Source: Pratylenchus scribneri (taxonomy: Eukaryota > Nematoda > Chromadorea > Rhabditida > Pratylenchidae). Taken from it: a stretch of 64,000 nucleotides of DNA. The notes under the pieces were generated by a model, which did no database searches, was not told the DNA's origin, and was given only the letters and a program-made list of their open reading frames with translations. The position numbers were made by a program, and so were the translations under genes. Shown here piece by piece: positions 15,390 to 27,900 of this stretch (position 1 is its first letter; every line of letters starts with the position of its first letter). The stretch spans positions 62,001 through 126,000 of the forward strand of contig JAQSEB010000100.1 in NCBI GenBank assembly GCA_030063045.1, read 5' to 3'.

Positions 15390-16586
15390 TAGGGTTGGAC
15401 CCCGGCGCCCGGGGAAGGATTTTCGGGGACGGGGAATTGCGGGGAGTCAAGCTTCGGGGACGGGGACGGGGAGAGCTTCGCGGGGAGGGGAACGGGGACG
15501 GGGACGGGGACCCCGAAATTTCGGGGAATTTGCCTTTTTGAAAAAAAATTTTTTTTTCATCTTTCAAAAAAATTTTTTATTTCTAAAATTTTTCTGATTG
15601 TTTAATAAATAAATAAATTGCATAAAATTGGATGATTTTTAAATATTTTATAACAAAAGACGGACCATTTCTTCATCCGAAATTTGTTCCAAAATAGGCT
15701 CATCATCCAATCATGGCTCCATTTCTTTGGTTTTTTTCCACCAAAAATTATTCGAAATTAAATTTGCCTTCGCCAACAGCAAATTTTTAACTGTGATTGT
15801 ATGGAGCCAGAATTGTTGAAAAAATTTTAGCCCAAATAGCCGCGCAGCGAAAAATTAGACCAAAATTTGGCCATGCAAGTAAAAAATTGGAAGAAAAATG
15901 GCCAAACAAACATCATCAATTTTTTAAAGAAATTTTTAAAAATATGGCATTTATAAGGCAAATTAAAAATTAGGCAAAAAAATAAAACAATTCCTCGAAA
16001 ATATATTGCAAATTCCATAAAAATTTGGTAAGTATTTTGGTAACTCTGGTCTCCTATTCCCTTTGCCTTTTCTTGGTTAAAGATAAAATTTGGCATTATC
16101 TTACCAAGATGGCAAAATAAGACAAAACGGATAACTGTTTTCGAATTCTCTGACTTCGATTACCCCTGAGCACAAATATGTGAATGAAAAGGGAAATTAA
16201 AAATTTTTTATTAAAAATGGGAAGAACGAACTCTGTATATGCTGTACTATCTATTAACATTAACCAGCTTACTCTTTTAAAATTATATAGGAAATATTTT
16301 TAATAAAATTAGGAATTTGAGTGAAAAAAAATTAAAAGAAGATTATTTTTCCTTAAAAATAACAATTTTCATACACGAAAATAGAGAAAAAAAAATGATT
16401 TTTTAGTTGAATTTCTTTAAAAAAATTTCCCCGAAATTTCGGGGTCCCCGGCCGGGGAGAAGCTCCACGGGGAGGGATTCGGGGACGGGGAATATTCATT
16501 TTCGGGGACGGGGACGGGGGACGGGGGCAAAAAAGCCCGGGGACGGGGGGGGAACGGGGACGGGGAGGGGACGGGGGCCAACCCTA
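15390..16586. mobile_element. hAT-like non-autonomous element 1
   Basis: 1197 bp, ends TAGGGTTGG...CCAACCCTA, flanked by a perfect 8-bp target duplication GTTTGGAC (15382-15389, 16587-16594). The subterminal regions are strikingly G-rich (GGGGACGGGGACGGGGA) and inverted relative to each other; the middle is AT-rich with no transposase ORF. Confidence 0.9.
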
Positions 16587-16594
16587 GTTTGGAC

Positions 16595-16931
16595 TTTGGA
16601 GTAATATATTCTATTTTTAATGCATATTAAAAAATATTTCATGAGCGTTCATCGCATAATGAAATTATTTTTTATACATATATCAAGGTGAGATGTTTAT
16701 CCAAAAAAATAACGATTTAATTTAAGGCAAGAATTGAAGAGGAAATTGTTGCGAATTCTTGACAACAAAATATTGAATAAGTGTCATTACTCGTGGAAGG
16801 AAATTTTATGACAATTCTCATGAAGATCAATGAATAGGAACAAAGCAAAGAATTATATAAATCAAAAATATATAGAATGGAATATTTTAAATGTCAAAGT
16901 GAAGATTTAACTCGCTCAAAATCATCATTTC
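16595..16931. other. Gap between hAT element 1 and MATH-BTB gene
   Basis: AT-rich; no gene or repeat recognised. Confidence 0.5.
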
Positions 16932-18465
16932 TCAATTTTCTTTCGCAACAATTGCTTCCATAATTTGATCAAGCAATTCTGCATATTTTCCTTTGACCAG
17001 CATTTTCCAACCCTCCGTTTGCCTGACCTTTAAAATGTCAAAATTTTTAAATTGATTTAATCAATTTTTTGTCCTACCTTTTTTGCATTTTTTTGGATGA
17101 ATTTAATTGCATTAGCTTGGAGATATTTAGCCGAATGCTGATCGGCCAAAACCAATAATTCGCATGCATTCTCAACATTCAAGGCAATGGCTAAATTGCA
17201 TTCACAAAAGATCTTCGAATTGTGATAATTATTATTTATTTGACTTTGTGATATTTTATATCACCTTCAATTTTACAAGTTCATATTTGTCGGCCGCACT
17301 CAATAATTCCTGAGCAATATTCTCCTCCATATTCGGTTGTTTCTTGCCGTACCTGAAAATATAAATTTTTTCACATTAATCATTTTAAAAAACATTTAAA
17401 TAGCAATAAGTTTTTGAGATTTTTAATAATTTTTAATTTTATAAAATTAAAATGCTAACATAAAACGAAGCAATTGTTCCAGTACTTCTGATCTGATATC
17501 CTCAATTTGAACGATTCCATTTTGCGCTTCGATCATTTCATTATTCCGGAACATTGCCGCGAAAACCGGAGAACGACATGCCAAAATTCCTTTATAGACC
17601 TTGAAATCAAATTTTAGTGTTTTTTTAAATGATGAAATTAATGGAGAACCTTAAATTTGGTTCCATCCGATGATACTAATACGGAATCTGAATATTGGTC
17701 CCGTTGGTCGAATAAATTGCCCATGTCCATGTCTTCACACATTCCATATCTAAATTTAAAAAATATTAAATAAGTTGTTTTTTACCTAATCAATTTATAC
17801 TCAATTATTCTCTAATCATTTCCAATCTTATTTTTTTACTTACTTCATCTTGATGCCATATGGCATATCCGCATTAAATTCGATGCTGAGAATGATCGAA
17901 TCGGTCGTCTCGTCATACCAACCATTTTCGGGATCCATCAATGACTGTTCAAAAGGAAAATAAGGTTAAAATTAAACCAAATGCTTACATCAAATGACAT
18001 GAACTGAGCAAAGCCCCAGTCATTCTCCTCGGCATTAAAAGTGTGTTCAATTGTTCGAACATGATCTTCTTTTCCTTCCTTTTGGGCCAACAATTTCAAC
18101 TCGATAGATGCATGACAACTCCACTTTGACTCTTAAATTTCCAAATTGTAGCAAATTTTGAAATTAATTTTGTTATAAAAACCTTTATCTTCTGCATTGC
18201 ATTGTAAGAAATAGGCCAGAGAGCGATAAGCTTGTGACCCACGACCACATTTCCTCGGTTTGGCCAGAATTTTCCACGGTAACCCTCGAACATAGATTGG
18301 ATCGCTAAGTCTGCTAGCATCTTCTCCTTCCTGTGCAAATTCGCTGAACTTCTCAATTTTCATGGTAATAACGCCAGTCCACTTGTCAAAATCATATTGT
18401 GCTTTAATTTTACTTTTTTAATAATAACTCCAATTAAAAGTTATGCAACCTTCATCGACGTCCAT
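16932..18465 (-). CDS. MATH-BTB-BACK protein with USP7-like MATH domain
   Basis: Likely substrate adaptor of a cullin-3 ubiquitin ligase, as for SPOP-type proteins. Nine exons join in phase to 345 aa: 18450-18465 (16-nt first coding exon), 18183-18401, 17989-18131, 17844-17944, 17650-17749, 17460-17599, 17265-17352, 17078-17212, 16932-17027. Residues about 10-150 form a MATH/TRAF fold. IYVRGLPWKI, AYFLQCNAED and ENDWGFAQFM closely resemble the TRAF domain of the deubiquitinase USP7 rather than that of SPOP. The BTB domain follows (VLVSSDGTKFKVYKGILACR, SPVFAAMF), and then the 3-box/BACK region (LLSAADKYELVKLK). No protease domain is present. It lies 317 bp downstream of a second MATH-BTB gene on the same strand, so a tandem duplication with divergence is likely. 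Domain calls are firm; cullin binding is inferred from the family. Confidence 0.92.
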
Positions 18466-18781
18466 TTTAATTTAATTGATTGTTTTTAAAATTGAATTTG
18501 ATATTATTCAAATTTCAAATGATAGACACTTTCTGCAGAAAATATAAATTATTATTATTGCTTCATAAATTTATAAAATTTTATAAAATATTAAAATGTT
18601 TTAGTATTCACATTTTAAAAATAAGTATAATCCTCAAAGTGAATATATTTTATGCATATTATGATATCGATTAAATTTGTTTTAAAGCAAAAGAAATGTT
18701 CAAGTTAAAACTTAAAATGGAGTGGATTTATTCAATTTGCAAATATTAATTTCTTAGTCATCTTTGTGCTTTGTGGCGAAT

Positions 18782-20259
18782 TCAATTTGCCATAGCCGTC
18801 ATAATTTCCTCCATCAATTGTTCATTGGCCAATAATAGCTTCCATCCTTCCGATTTCTTCACCTTACAAAATATTTTATTTTATTAAATTAAATATTTTT
18901 ATAATTTCCACCTCATTGAAATGCATTTTCATATAATTGATTGCATGGGTTTTCAGATGTTCGGCCGAATAGTCATAGGCCAAAACCAACAATGCACAGA
19001 TATTTACACTCCCCAACGAATTGATCAATTTGCGTTCACAGAGCAACTTTAATTAAAAAAATATTCATAAAAAAATTAGAAAAAAATTTCATTACCTTCA
19101 AACGAATGAGTTCATATTTATCAGCAGCGGCTTTCAACAAATTTGCGGCCATTTTCGGATTCTCATAATCCGGCTCCTTACCACTGTAACTACAAATGAA
19201 TATTTGAAAAAAAATCAATAATCGATGAAATTGCCTACATGTAACGGAGCATTTTTTCGATAACATCCCCTTTGATGTCCACAATATCGACTTCATTGCT
19301 GTTTCTTTCGATCATTTCATGTTGAAACATGGCTGCAAAAACCGGCGATCGACATGCCAAAATGCATTTGTGGGCCTTAAAAATGGAGTTTAATATGGAT
19401 AATATTCTATGCTGTACCTTAAACACTTTGTTATCTTCCGAAGTGATTTTACAATCAGGGAACAAACTATTCTCAAACAAATAGGCCAAATCCTCTAGTG
19501 CTCGACATTCGGGCACTTCAACATCCGGCAATGGAGCTTTTTCGACCTTTGATTTCCTTGTTTTTTTTCATTGAAAACAAACATTTACCGATCTCTGGTG
19601 GACAATCAGTGTGCAGACAATTGTGAGACTATCACCATTAAGATAGCCATTTCTGGCATTTAACAGGAGTTCCCTTTTGATCAACATATTTGTGCCACAA
19701 GCATTAGTGTCTGAAGTGCTAAATTCGGTACATTCTTTTGTCACTAAAAAATGTATTTTTTATTAAAAGTAAATTCAGCATTACTTTCCATCCGCTCAAA
19801 TTCTTGACCGTTGGATTTGCGTATTGAGAATTGAAATTTTGCATTCACTACATCATTATTAGAGTCAATGAGATGGAGGAAAAGCGCAACATAATCCTTG
19901 AATTCATCTTCTTTAAATCCATTTGGATACATTTTGATTTGCCATTTTAAAAGTTGGCCATTTGGTGCCGTAGAACTTAAAGAGTAAAATGTATTTTGAT
20001 ATGTTCTTAAAACCGATTTTTACATGTATTCCGTAGAGTCCAAACATTCCCCACATTTCTCCGGCAGCTCGGAAAAGTTGTCAATCTTAATAGCAAAAAG
20101 AAAAATAAGCCTTTTAAAAATTTCCAACCGTCCAGATAAATTTTTCACTGCAAAAATTTGAAAATTTTATTATTTTAAAAACAAATTTTACGTTGTGGTT
20201 TTCACTTTGGTGCTACAGAAATTGTATTTTTCGGTTGCATTTTGATTGTTATTGGACAT
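18782..20259 (-). CDS. SPOP-like MATH-BTB-BACK protein
   Basis: Probable cullin-3 E3 adaptor. Ten exons join in phase to 356 aa: 20192-20259, 20129-20147 (19 nt), 20024-20085, 19785-19975, 19589-19743, 19418-19546, 19239-19375, 19096-19189, 18912-19046, 18782-18862. The MATH domain opens with KFIWTIDNFSELPEKCGE, which is assembled across the 19-nt exon, followed by LLKWQIKMYPNG, the substrate-groove style of SPOP. A linker with PLPDVEVPECRALEDLAYLF leads to the BTB core: FPDCKITSEDNKVFKVQHRI is read from an unspliced frame, and the annotated exon then gives AHKCILACRSPVFAAMFQHE. YSGKEPDYENPKMAANLLKA and LLCERKLINSLGSVNICALL match BTB/BACK. The C-terminus (KKSEGWKLLLANEQLMEEIM) is homologous to that of the neighbouring gene, which supports tandem duplication. 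The acceptor before VEKAPLP was chosen because it is the one that keeps phase. Confidence 0.92.
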
Positions 20260-20509
20260 GTTGATTGATATGGAATTGAATTGAAAGGTGCAATTTAGTA
20301 TTTTATTTGTTATGAAATATATTGATTTTGAGCTGACTGAAATGTTTTTGGGAACGATTGGTTGGCAGGAAGGAGTGATGAAAAAGAACGACTGACGGAA
20401 AAATAAAAGAAGATGAAGAAGAAATAAGGGAAGAAACAAGAAAAGCGACGGAAGGGAAGGACGGCGGGGAAAATGTGTGTGGATGAAAGGGAGAAATCAG
20501 GTTCTTTTA

Positions 20510-20852
20510 CAGTTCCTGCATCCCATCAACAATTTTAATTTATGAGTCCGATCAATAATTATTTATGAGTTCCATGAAAATTTATGCATCCCAAAATATA
20601 TCCCAACAGTTTTTATGCGTCCAATTAAAAAATGCAAATTTAATTTTGACTAGCCTTATCCTAAACTTAATCTTCCTACCTATTCTAAACTAAATTAGGA
20701 TAGTTTAGGTGCCGGATAGGTTTTTGGGTAGTGTAGGATTAAAAGTTTAGGGTTGTTCCAGATAAGGTTTAAGGTTGGTTTGGGAAGCATAAATTTTCAT
20801 GGGACTCATAATTATTGATCGGACTCATAATTGTTGATTAGACGCAGGAACA
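20510..20852. mobile_element. Palindromic element with 75-bp inverted ends
   Basis: Left arm GTTCCTGCATCC, TATGAGTCCGATCAATAATT, ATGAAAATTTATGC is mirrored at 20779-20852. It lies between the MATH-BTB and Kunitz genes. No clear target duplication. Confidence 0.8.
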
Positions 20853-21289
20853 TCAAGAGGGTGATTAAATCGAACTTATATTATAATTATAAGCCAAATC
20901 ATTATCAAAAGATGCGTCTCGAAGAGATCTATCGATTGGGTTTTAGGTATGCCAATTGTCTATGTTCGATTATACAATATAAAGTCTAACCACTCAAAAG
21001 TAACGCAACAAATAGCCAAGTCGAAACCCGAAAATTGTTTTTAGAAAAATGCCTTGACTTTTTTGGCAAAAGGCATTATCATATCTACAATATAATATAA
21101 TATCGATTGATTTTATTCTTACATCAATATTCAATATCATATCAAATCATTCATATTCATCATTTTATCCTTCCCATCAAAGATGGATTTTCGGAAAAAT
21201 ATATGGGACTTCCCCATTATTATTGAAAAGTTTGGTATTTAATTTGTCGAAAAGAACATTATAAATGTTGAATGTTCAAATAAGAGTAT

Positions 21290-21590
21290 ATAAGCCAATG
21301 ATTTAACGCATTGTCCATTGGATAGAGCTGGTCAAAAAGATGCATTGAATGGTATATAATTTGTTATGTATTGGTCAACAATTAAAGGGTATTAAACGGT
21401 TTAAACCCATTTTGGTATGGTCAACAATTAAAGGGTATTAAACGGTTTAAACCCATTTGGTTTGGTCAACAATTAAAGGGCATTAAACGGTTTAAACCCA
21501 TTTTGGTTTAATGGTTCAAAACTAATTTAGAATTGGTTAAACCTAAAACCAAAATATAATCAAATGATGCGTCTTGATGAGAAGAGTTCT
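21290..21590 (+). mobile_element. 46-bp minisatellite element, copy G (intergenic)
   Basis: About 3 units (21365-21510) between GGATAGAGCTGGTCAA and ATGATGCGTCTTGA. It lies upstream of the Kunitz gene. A worn right-end fragment of the same family is at about 20880-20945. Confidence 0.85.
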
Positions 21591-21921
21591 AAAAATTGTC
21601 TATAAGGTTTATTGTTGAAGAAATTTCTGAATGATTAGAATTTTTTGGTAATAATCTTTTCGAAATTTTAAATTTTTCCGATTATTTTCCATTAAAATAC
21701 ATGGGCCAACCCCATTTATAAAAATTGCTATGTAAATTCTAATTTATTGACCCCTTTTTCGGGAATGTTTGTTGAAGGTCGCGGTCACCGATGATCACCC
21801 GTTGAGCGCAACAATGCACGCACTAAAATGGCTGAGGGGAATGGAAGAATGTGCTTATGTCCAATATCCACACTTTTTGTGTCCCAGCCTAATCCATCCT
21901 TGGATTTGGTCTTCGAATAAA

Positions 21922-24900
21922 ATGCAACTGCCTCCTTTCAATTCGGTCCCAAAATTTTTACATCAATTGTCAGCCATTTTTCCATTCAAATCCACCAAAC
22001 TTTTTGGCAAACGACAAAAAGCATCGCTGCTCATTGTTCTTCTACTGAATATGGCTTTACGGTCGCCAATGGCTTCATATGCCCAACATGGGACCGTGGG
22101 AAGGCCGTGTGAAGTCCGAATTTTCATTAGCCATTTTCCATTTAAGCTTTTATGCCCTGAAGGTGTCAACGGATTGTGGGACGGGAAATTACTGTGCCGG
22201 GAATAAGCGATGTGCTTGTTTGACCACTTATGTCGAGATTGACAGTTATTGTTGGCGCAAAATCAATCCGGGCGAATCGGGTTGCACCCAGAATCGGCAA
22301 TGTGAAGCAGTTTGGCCTGGGGCATATTGCCGATCCGGGGTAAACTTTAAATTGGATGCATCTCAATTTGTCGTTTGGCCATTTTGACGCCGTTTAAAAT
22401 AACTCATCAAGCATAGAACCAATTTTGATGATTTTATTATCAAATTAAAGAGCAGACTTTTGACTATAAAATGATATTAATTTTGTTTAAATTGGTTCAG
22501 AATTAATGAAGTTATGCCAAAAAAACATTAAAATGACCTTTACTTTGGATGGATTAGTGAAATTTGCAGTGATTTTTTGGCCACAACTTCATCAATTCTG
22601 AACTAATTTAAATAAAATTACTATAATTTGATAGCTAAAAATTTGTTCTTTAATTTGTTAAAAAATCATCAAAATTGGTTCAGTCCTTGATGAGTTATTT
22701 TAAAAGGCGGAAAGATGGCTCAAGCTCAAAGACAAGTTGGGATACTCTGGGCCTCTGGGGATAAATTTATAAAAATGAAAAATGCCAATTTTTTTAAAAA
22801 GGAATGTCGATGTGCCAACAATCAACCACCATTCAGAACACGTGATGGCCTTGTCTGCTTGAATTACGGATTCTGCCCATTGAATGGGAATAATCCAAAA
22901 TTCAGAATTGAGAATCAGGTTGGAATTTCAATCAACATCCATTGATTTTATTCATTTTTTTTATCACTAATCCTCTCAGGTCCAGCAATGTTACGGTAAG
23001 TAAACGGTGAAAATTTACCAAATACCGTATTTCCACTATTATAAGCCCATGGGCTTATAATTTTCAGAGCCTCTTTAAAGTGGGCTTCTAATAAAGGAAA
23101 TATGATAGCGATTTATGCTATCAATTTTAGGCCATTATTTTGTCTATAATTCAAGGAGGCATTAATCTATTTTGGAAGGCGATATATCATTCGAAAGCTC
23201 AAAGTGTCCTATAGAAAGTGGCTTATTTAAATTTTATTAAAATTATTATTGAAAGAAGCTACATACCTTTGAGTATAATATGCTCGAATTATTTGAGGAA
23301 AAGCCGTTTATTTTAGAAATTTATTAAAATTTTCAAAAATTATTTAAGCCACTTTTAGAAGAGATATATAGCTTTCGAATGACATATTTCCTTACTAAAT
23401 TGGTTTCTTCCTTGATGAGATATGGCCAAAAATAGGTCAGGTACTGAATTTAAGGTAATAAATTGTCCTGCTTCCCAATTTACCCCGCGGCTAATTCCCA
23501 CCAATTTTTCCCAATTTCTCCATTTAATTAAAAGGAGGCGCTGATGCCACTTGTGAAGCCATTGGCGCCCTCGCGTACGATTGTATTTGCGATTCTGAGG
23601 ATTGTACGGTGAACAATCCAATCTCATTTTGTTGTCCTTCACGAGGCAATTTACCAAAGATTTCTTTCATAAATTTGCATTTCAGCTTTCGCATGCATTC
23701 AGCCACCGAATGAAGGTGGCAAAATGGAAATTGGGATGAAAATATTTTGGCAAAATTTTATAGGTTTCACCCCTCCGGGCGGTGGAAGTGCCCTCAACCA
23801 TTGGTACCATGATCCAATCACTGGGGAATGCCGTGAACTGAAATATCAGGTCCAATTTTAGGCATAAAATTTTAGGATCAATGCTTAGCCGGGCATCTTG
23901 TTTTAAATGGTTTAATTGATTCCGAATGAAAGAGCTAGATTAAATATATTCTATGATTTAGAAATAAATTTAAATAGATTTAGAATTCGCAGAATTATGA
24001 ACAAAAAAGTCTACATTTTGGGATTAGTCCTAAAGCTGATGAAAATAAAACTTTAAATCCTTTAAGAAAGAAAATCTTTTCATCTAATTTGATGTCGAAA
24101 TCAAAGAGTTAGATTATAATTATCAAAATAAATAGAAAACAATTGAAATGGATTAAATTTCTGAGAATAATGGCCAAAAAAGTCGAAAAATGATAAAAAA
24201 ATGATGACATCCTATTCTGGAAAATATATTTTCCTCAAAGTTACCATTTGATAAACAAATAAAAAGCCATCAAATTTGTCCAAAAAGGATTCAATTCCAA
24301 ATTAGTCAATAGCTGATTGGGGTAAACTTGGTTTTTTCCAATTGAGAATTACTCTTTCATATACCTAAATATTTATTAATTTAAACATATTTAAGGGCTA
24401 CGGAGGCAATGCAAACAATTTCCAGGTTTTCTTTCCATTCTCCATTTTATCCAATAAAACCCCCATTTTTCATAGACAAAGGTAAAATGAATGGGAGGAA
24501 TGATGAGAATGAATTTATGGCAAATCCCCTCAAAAATGTACCTTCTTTTATAGGATCATTGCGAAAGTTATTGTAAACAAAGTTTGTGCCTTTCTTTATT
24601 AATTAAAGCATCCATTCTATTTTAAAGCCTGCAATCGGGGACTTCCCCTCTATCGAGACCGAAGCACTGGGGTCAAACAGGAGCCGGTGTATTGCCAAGG
24701 AGCCGACAATGGATGCAACAATCCCAACTATGTTTGCACCACAATGGGAACATTGCAGGTGAGTTAAGAAGGATTTTTATTTGGATTCAGAGGTAAAATG
24801 CTGTTTTTTTTTCAGCAATGTTGCCCAACATAGTATGTGCCTTTCCTCATGATAGGGGACTTTTCAATACCGCAACTTCTAAACTTTGACCATTCTTTTT

Positions 24901-27900
24901 GCCATAATCTGGCGCGGAGGTGGACGTTTCAGCGCCGGCCGTTTCAGCGCCAGCGATTTTGACGAGTCATAACTCAGCAAAGAAGAAACCATTTGCGACA
25001 ATCTTGGTATCATTGGATAGAGCTAATCAAACTCTATTAAATGATATATAGCAATTGATGAAATGTTAAATATTCCTCTTAATTACAAGCTTCTAAGTAA
25101 GAAAAAGCGACTTGTATTAACTTTTTCGACTCTAAGTCACTTAAATTTTTATTTATCAGAAAAGCTTTATCAACTATTCAATAGAGCTTGAATAGCTCTA
25201 TCCAATGATACCAAGATTGTCGCAAATGGTTTCTTTTTTGCTGAGTTATGACTCGTCAAAATCGCTGGCGCTGAAACGGCCGGCGCTGAAACGTCCCCCA
25301 CCGAATCTGGCGATGCTTTAGCCATTTCGGGAAGGCGATATGCCATTTGAAAGCTCTAAATCCCCTCTAAAAATTGGCTTATTTTAATTTGGATTTTAAC
25401 TTTAAAAATAATTACATATGCTTTTGAATATAAAAAACCTGCATTTTATGGTTGTGTAAGGAAAAGCCCACTTATTTTACAAAATGTTTAGAATTTTCAA
25501 AATCATAAAGTAGCCACTTTTTAGAGGACATTTAGGGCATTCAAATGGTATATAGCCTTCCTAAATTGGTTGTTTCCTAGCTGTGCTATGGCCAAAAGAA
25601 TGGACCAGATATTAAAATTACTGTATTGAAATGTCCTATTTCGCTTTCCTCATCAATATTTTCCCATTAATTAACAAAAAGCATGCACATTTGTTCACGA
25701 AATGGCGCAATTCCAACTGAAGTGTACAACACGGCCGGTGGATTGCCTTCGGAATATTTCGATGTTGGCGTGCCCGATGGCAGTGGGCTGACCTATCCCC
25801 GATTCTATTATGATGCGCGCGAAGGAAGATGCATACAATTTTCGGTTTCGATTCAGCCATCAGCAGGCAATAATTTGATGATATTTTTTTTTCACAGTAC
25901 CTCGGACAGGGTGGCAATTTCAATAATTTCCTCTCTCAAGACCATTGCGAGAAATTCTGCTCAAGAAGTTTTATTGCCTTTATTAAAATGTTTTATATAT
26001 TTTTCCCCTAAAAATTTGCAGTTTTATGCAGTGCAGGCGAGCCATTGAAAGACAGGTGGGGTTCAAAATAAATTCATAAATTAATTTTCAAGAAATAAAT
26101 TTTCCAAAAATTCAAAAAAAACAAATTTTCAAAAATTCTAAAAAATTTTCAAAAATTCTAAAAAATTTTCAAAAATTAAAAAAAAATTTCAAAAATTAAA
26201 AAAAACTAAATTTTCAAAAATACAAAAAATTTAAAATTCAAAAAATAAATTTCAAAAATACAAAAAACTTAAAATTCAAAAAATAAATTTCAAAAATAAA
26301 TTTTCAAATATTTATAAATTTTCTCAAATTTTTTCTCCCACAATTTTAGTAGCGGCGAACGCAATATGGAGGTTAGTAAAAAGTAATTTTAAATTAAACA
26401 ATGTTAAATTTTTAAGTGTTCGCCAACGGGGAGTGGTTCAAACTCGTGTCCATCAACACATTCTTGCGAATCCACCACCGGATCAACCACTTTTGGAGGT
26501 GTCTGTTGTCCTCGCCCCCAATATGTTTGCAAATTGCCAAGGGAACAGGTTGGAAATTATTGGACATTGACAAAAATATAATTACTGAATATAGGGCAAT
26601 TGTGGCACATATAGTAATCGATGGTGGTTCAATGCAAAAACGGTAGGTTGACTTTTGAATTTACCATTTGAAAATCTGAGAATCCTAACTTATTGTAGTT
26701 TATAAAAATTCATCAAAAATTGAACAAATGCTGATGTTTTTGTTTCAAATTAAAGAGTAAACTGGTGTGTTTTGTAAATTCCGCCTGTTCTGATTTGTAA
26801 TTGTAAAATCCGCCTAAAATAATATAAAAATTGCCTGCTGACAGATTTATTCTACGAAAGTTGAAAAATAAAAATACTCAGAAACCTTTTAAATTGACAT
26901 AATAAAGAAAAATATTAAATATTTAGAAAATAAAATCCTCCATAACCCAAAAAGGGGAAAGCATAGTGAAAGCAAGAAGAATTCTCCCATTTTTCTGCAT
27001 CATCCATTTCCAGCAGTTTCCAAATCATTTGTCAACAAAAATTTAACATCATTTTCACTTTTGATATTAATCCGATCGCAATTGACTCCCAACATATTCT
27101 AATTGTTTTCTATATTCTCTCAATTGTGCTTCCGATCGTTTTATTACTTCTTTACTCTGCTGCTTTTCGGTTAGACTATTCCACCGGCCTTCATTCGCTT
27201 GATAATTGTTTTTTTCCCGATTCAAAACATTTTCCTCATAAGTGATATTCTCTTCAATTCCTCTTTTCCGCGCTTCTAGTTCTGCTGCCTTGGTCGGATT
27301 TGGGGCTGCTGATGCCATAGAAGAAATCATGATCAGAATAAGGATGGGGACAAAAATGAGAATCATGCGGCATGTTGTCGACATTTTTGAACGGTTTTTT
27401 GATTGAGGATTACAAATTATCTTAACTTTTTTGAGAAGAAAAAAATTTCATTTTGATGGTTAGATTTATAAGTCAAATTGAGTTAAAGGAATGCATATCT
27501 ATTATTACACAAATCCGAGGAAATTAAAGGGTAGCAGCCGTAAGTAGCATATGCTGCCCATTGTCATAAGTCATATATGTATGTAGGGGGCTCAGATTTT
27601 TCAAAATTAGCCTTAGTTTTCATAGTCGGACTAGGAGCTAAAATTATTTATATTATTTTTTACAATATTCATAATAGCTACCGTATTTTCCAAATATTGG
27701 CCACGAGGCTACTCTTTTTAGAGATTCCCTAAAGGGCGCGGGCGGCTAATATTGGGCTGAACTGTTTTCTTTGCTTACTTAGTTAGGGAAGGGAACTTTA
27801 GAAGGGAATTTTTATTAGGAAAATTTTTTTGAATGGAGAAAACTCATTCCAATGCCAGTATTTATATATCAACCCGTTCACAGGATTCGAGCCTGGCCTC

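Larger units (their letters stand above)
20260..21921. other. Intergenic region between divergent MATH-BTB and Kunitz genes
   Basis: Holds a purine-rich stretch (20390-20500) just upstream of the MATH-BTB start, a palindromic element and minisatellite copy G. No other gene seen. Confidence 0.6.

Noticed and set aside
15284..16604. Gly/Arg-rich ORFs in the G-rich parts of hAT element 1
   Set aside because: Low-complexity translations of GGGGACGGGGA repeats; not genes.
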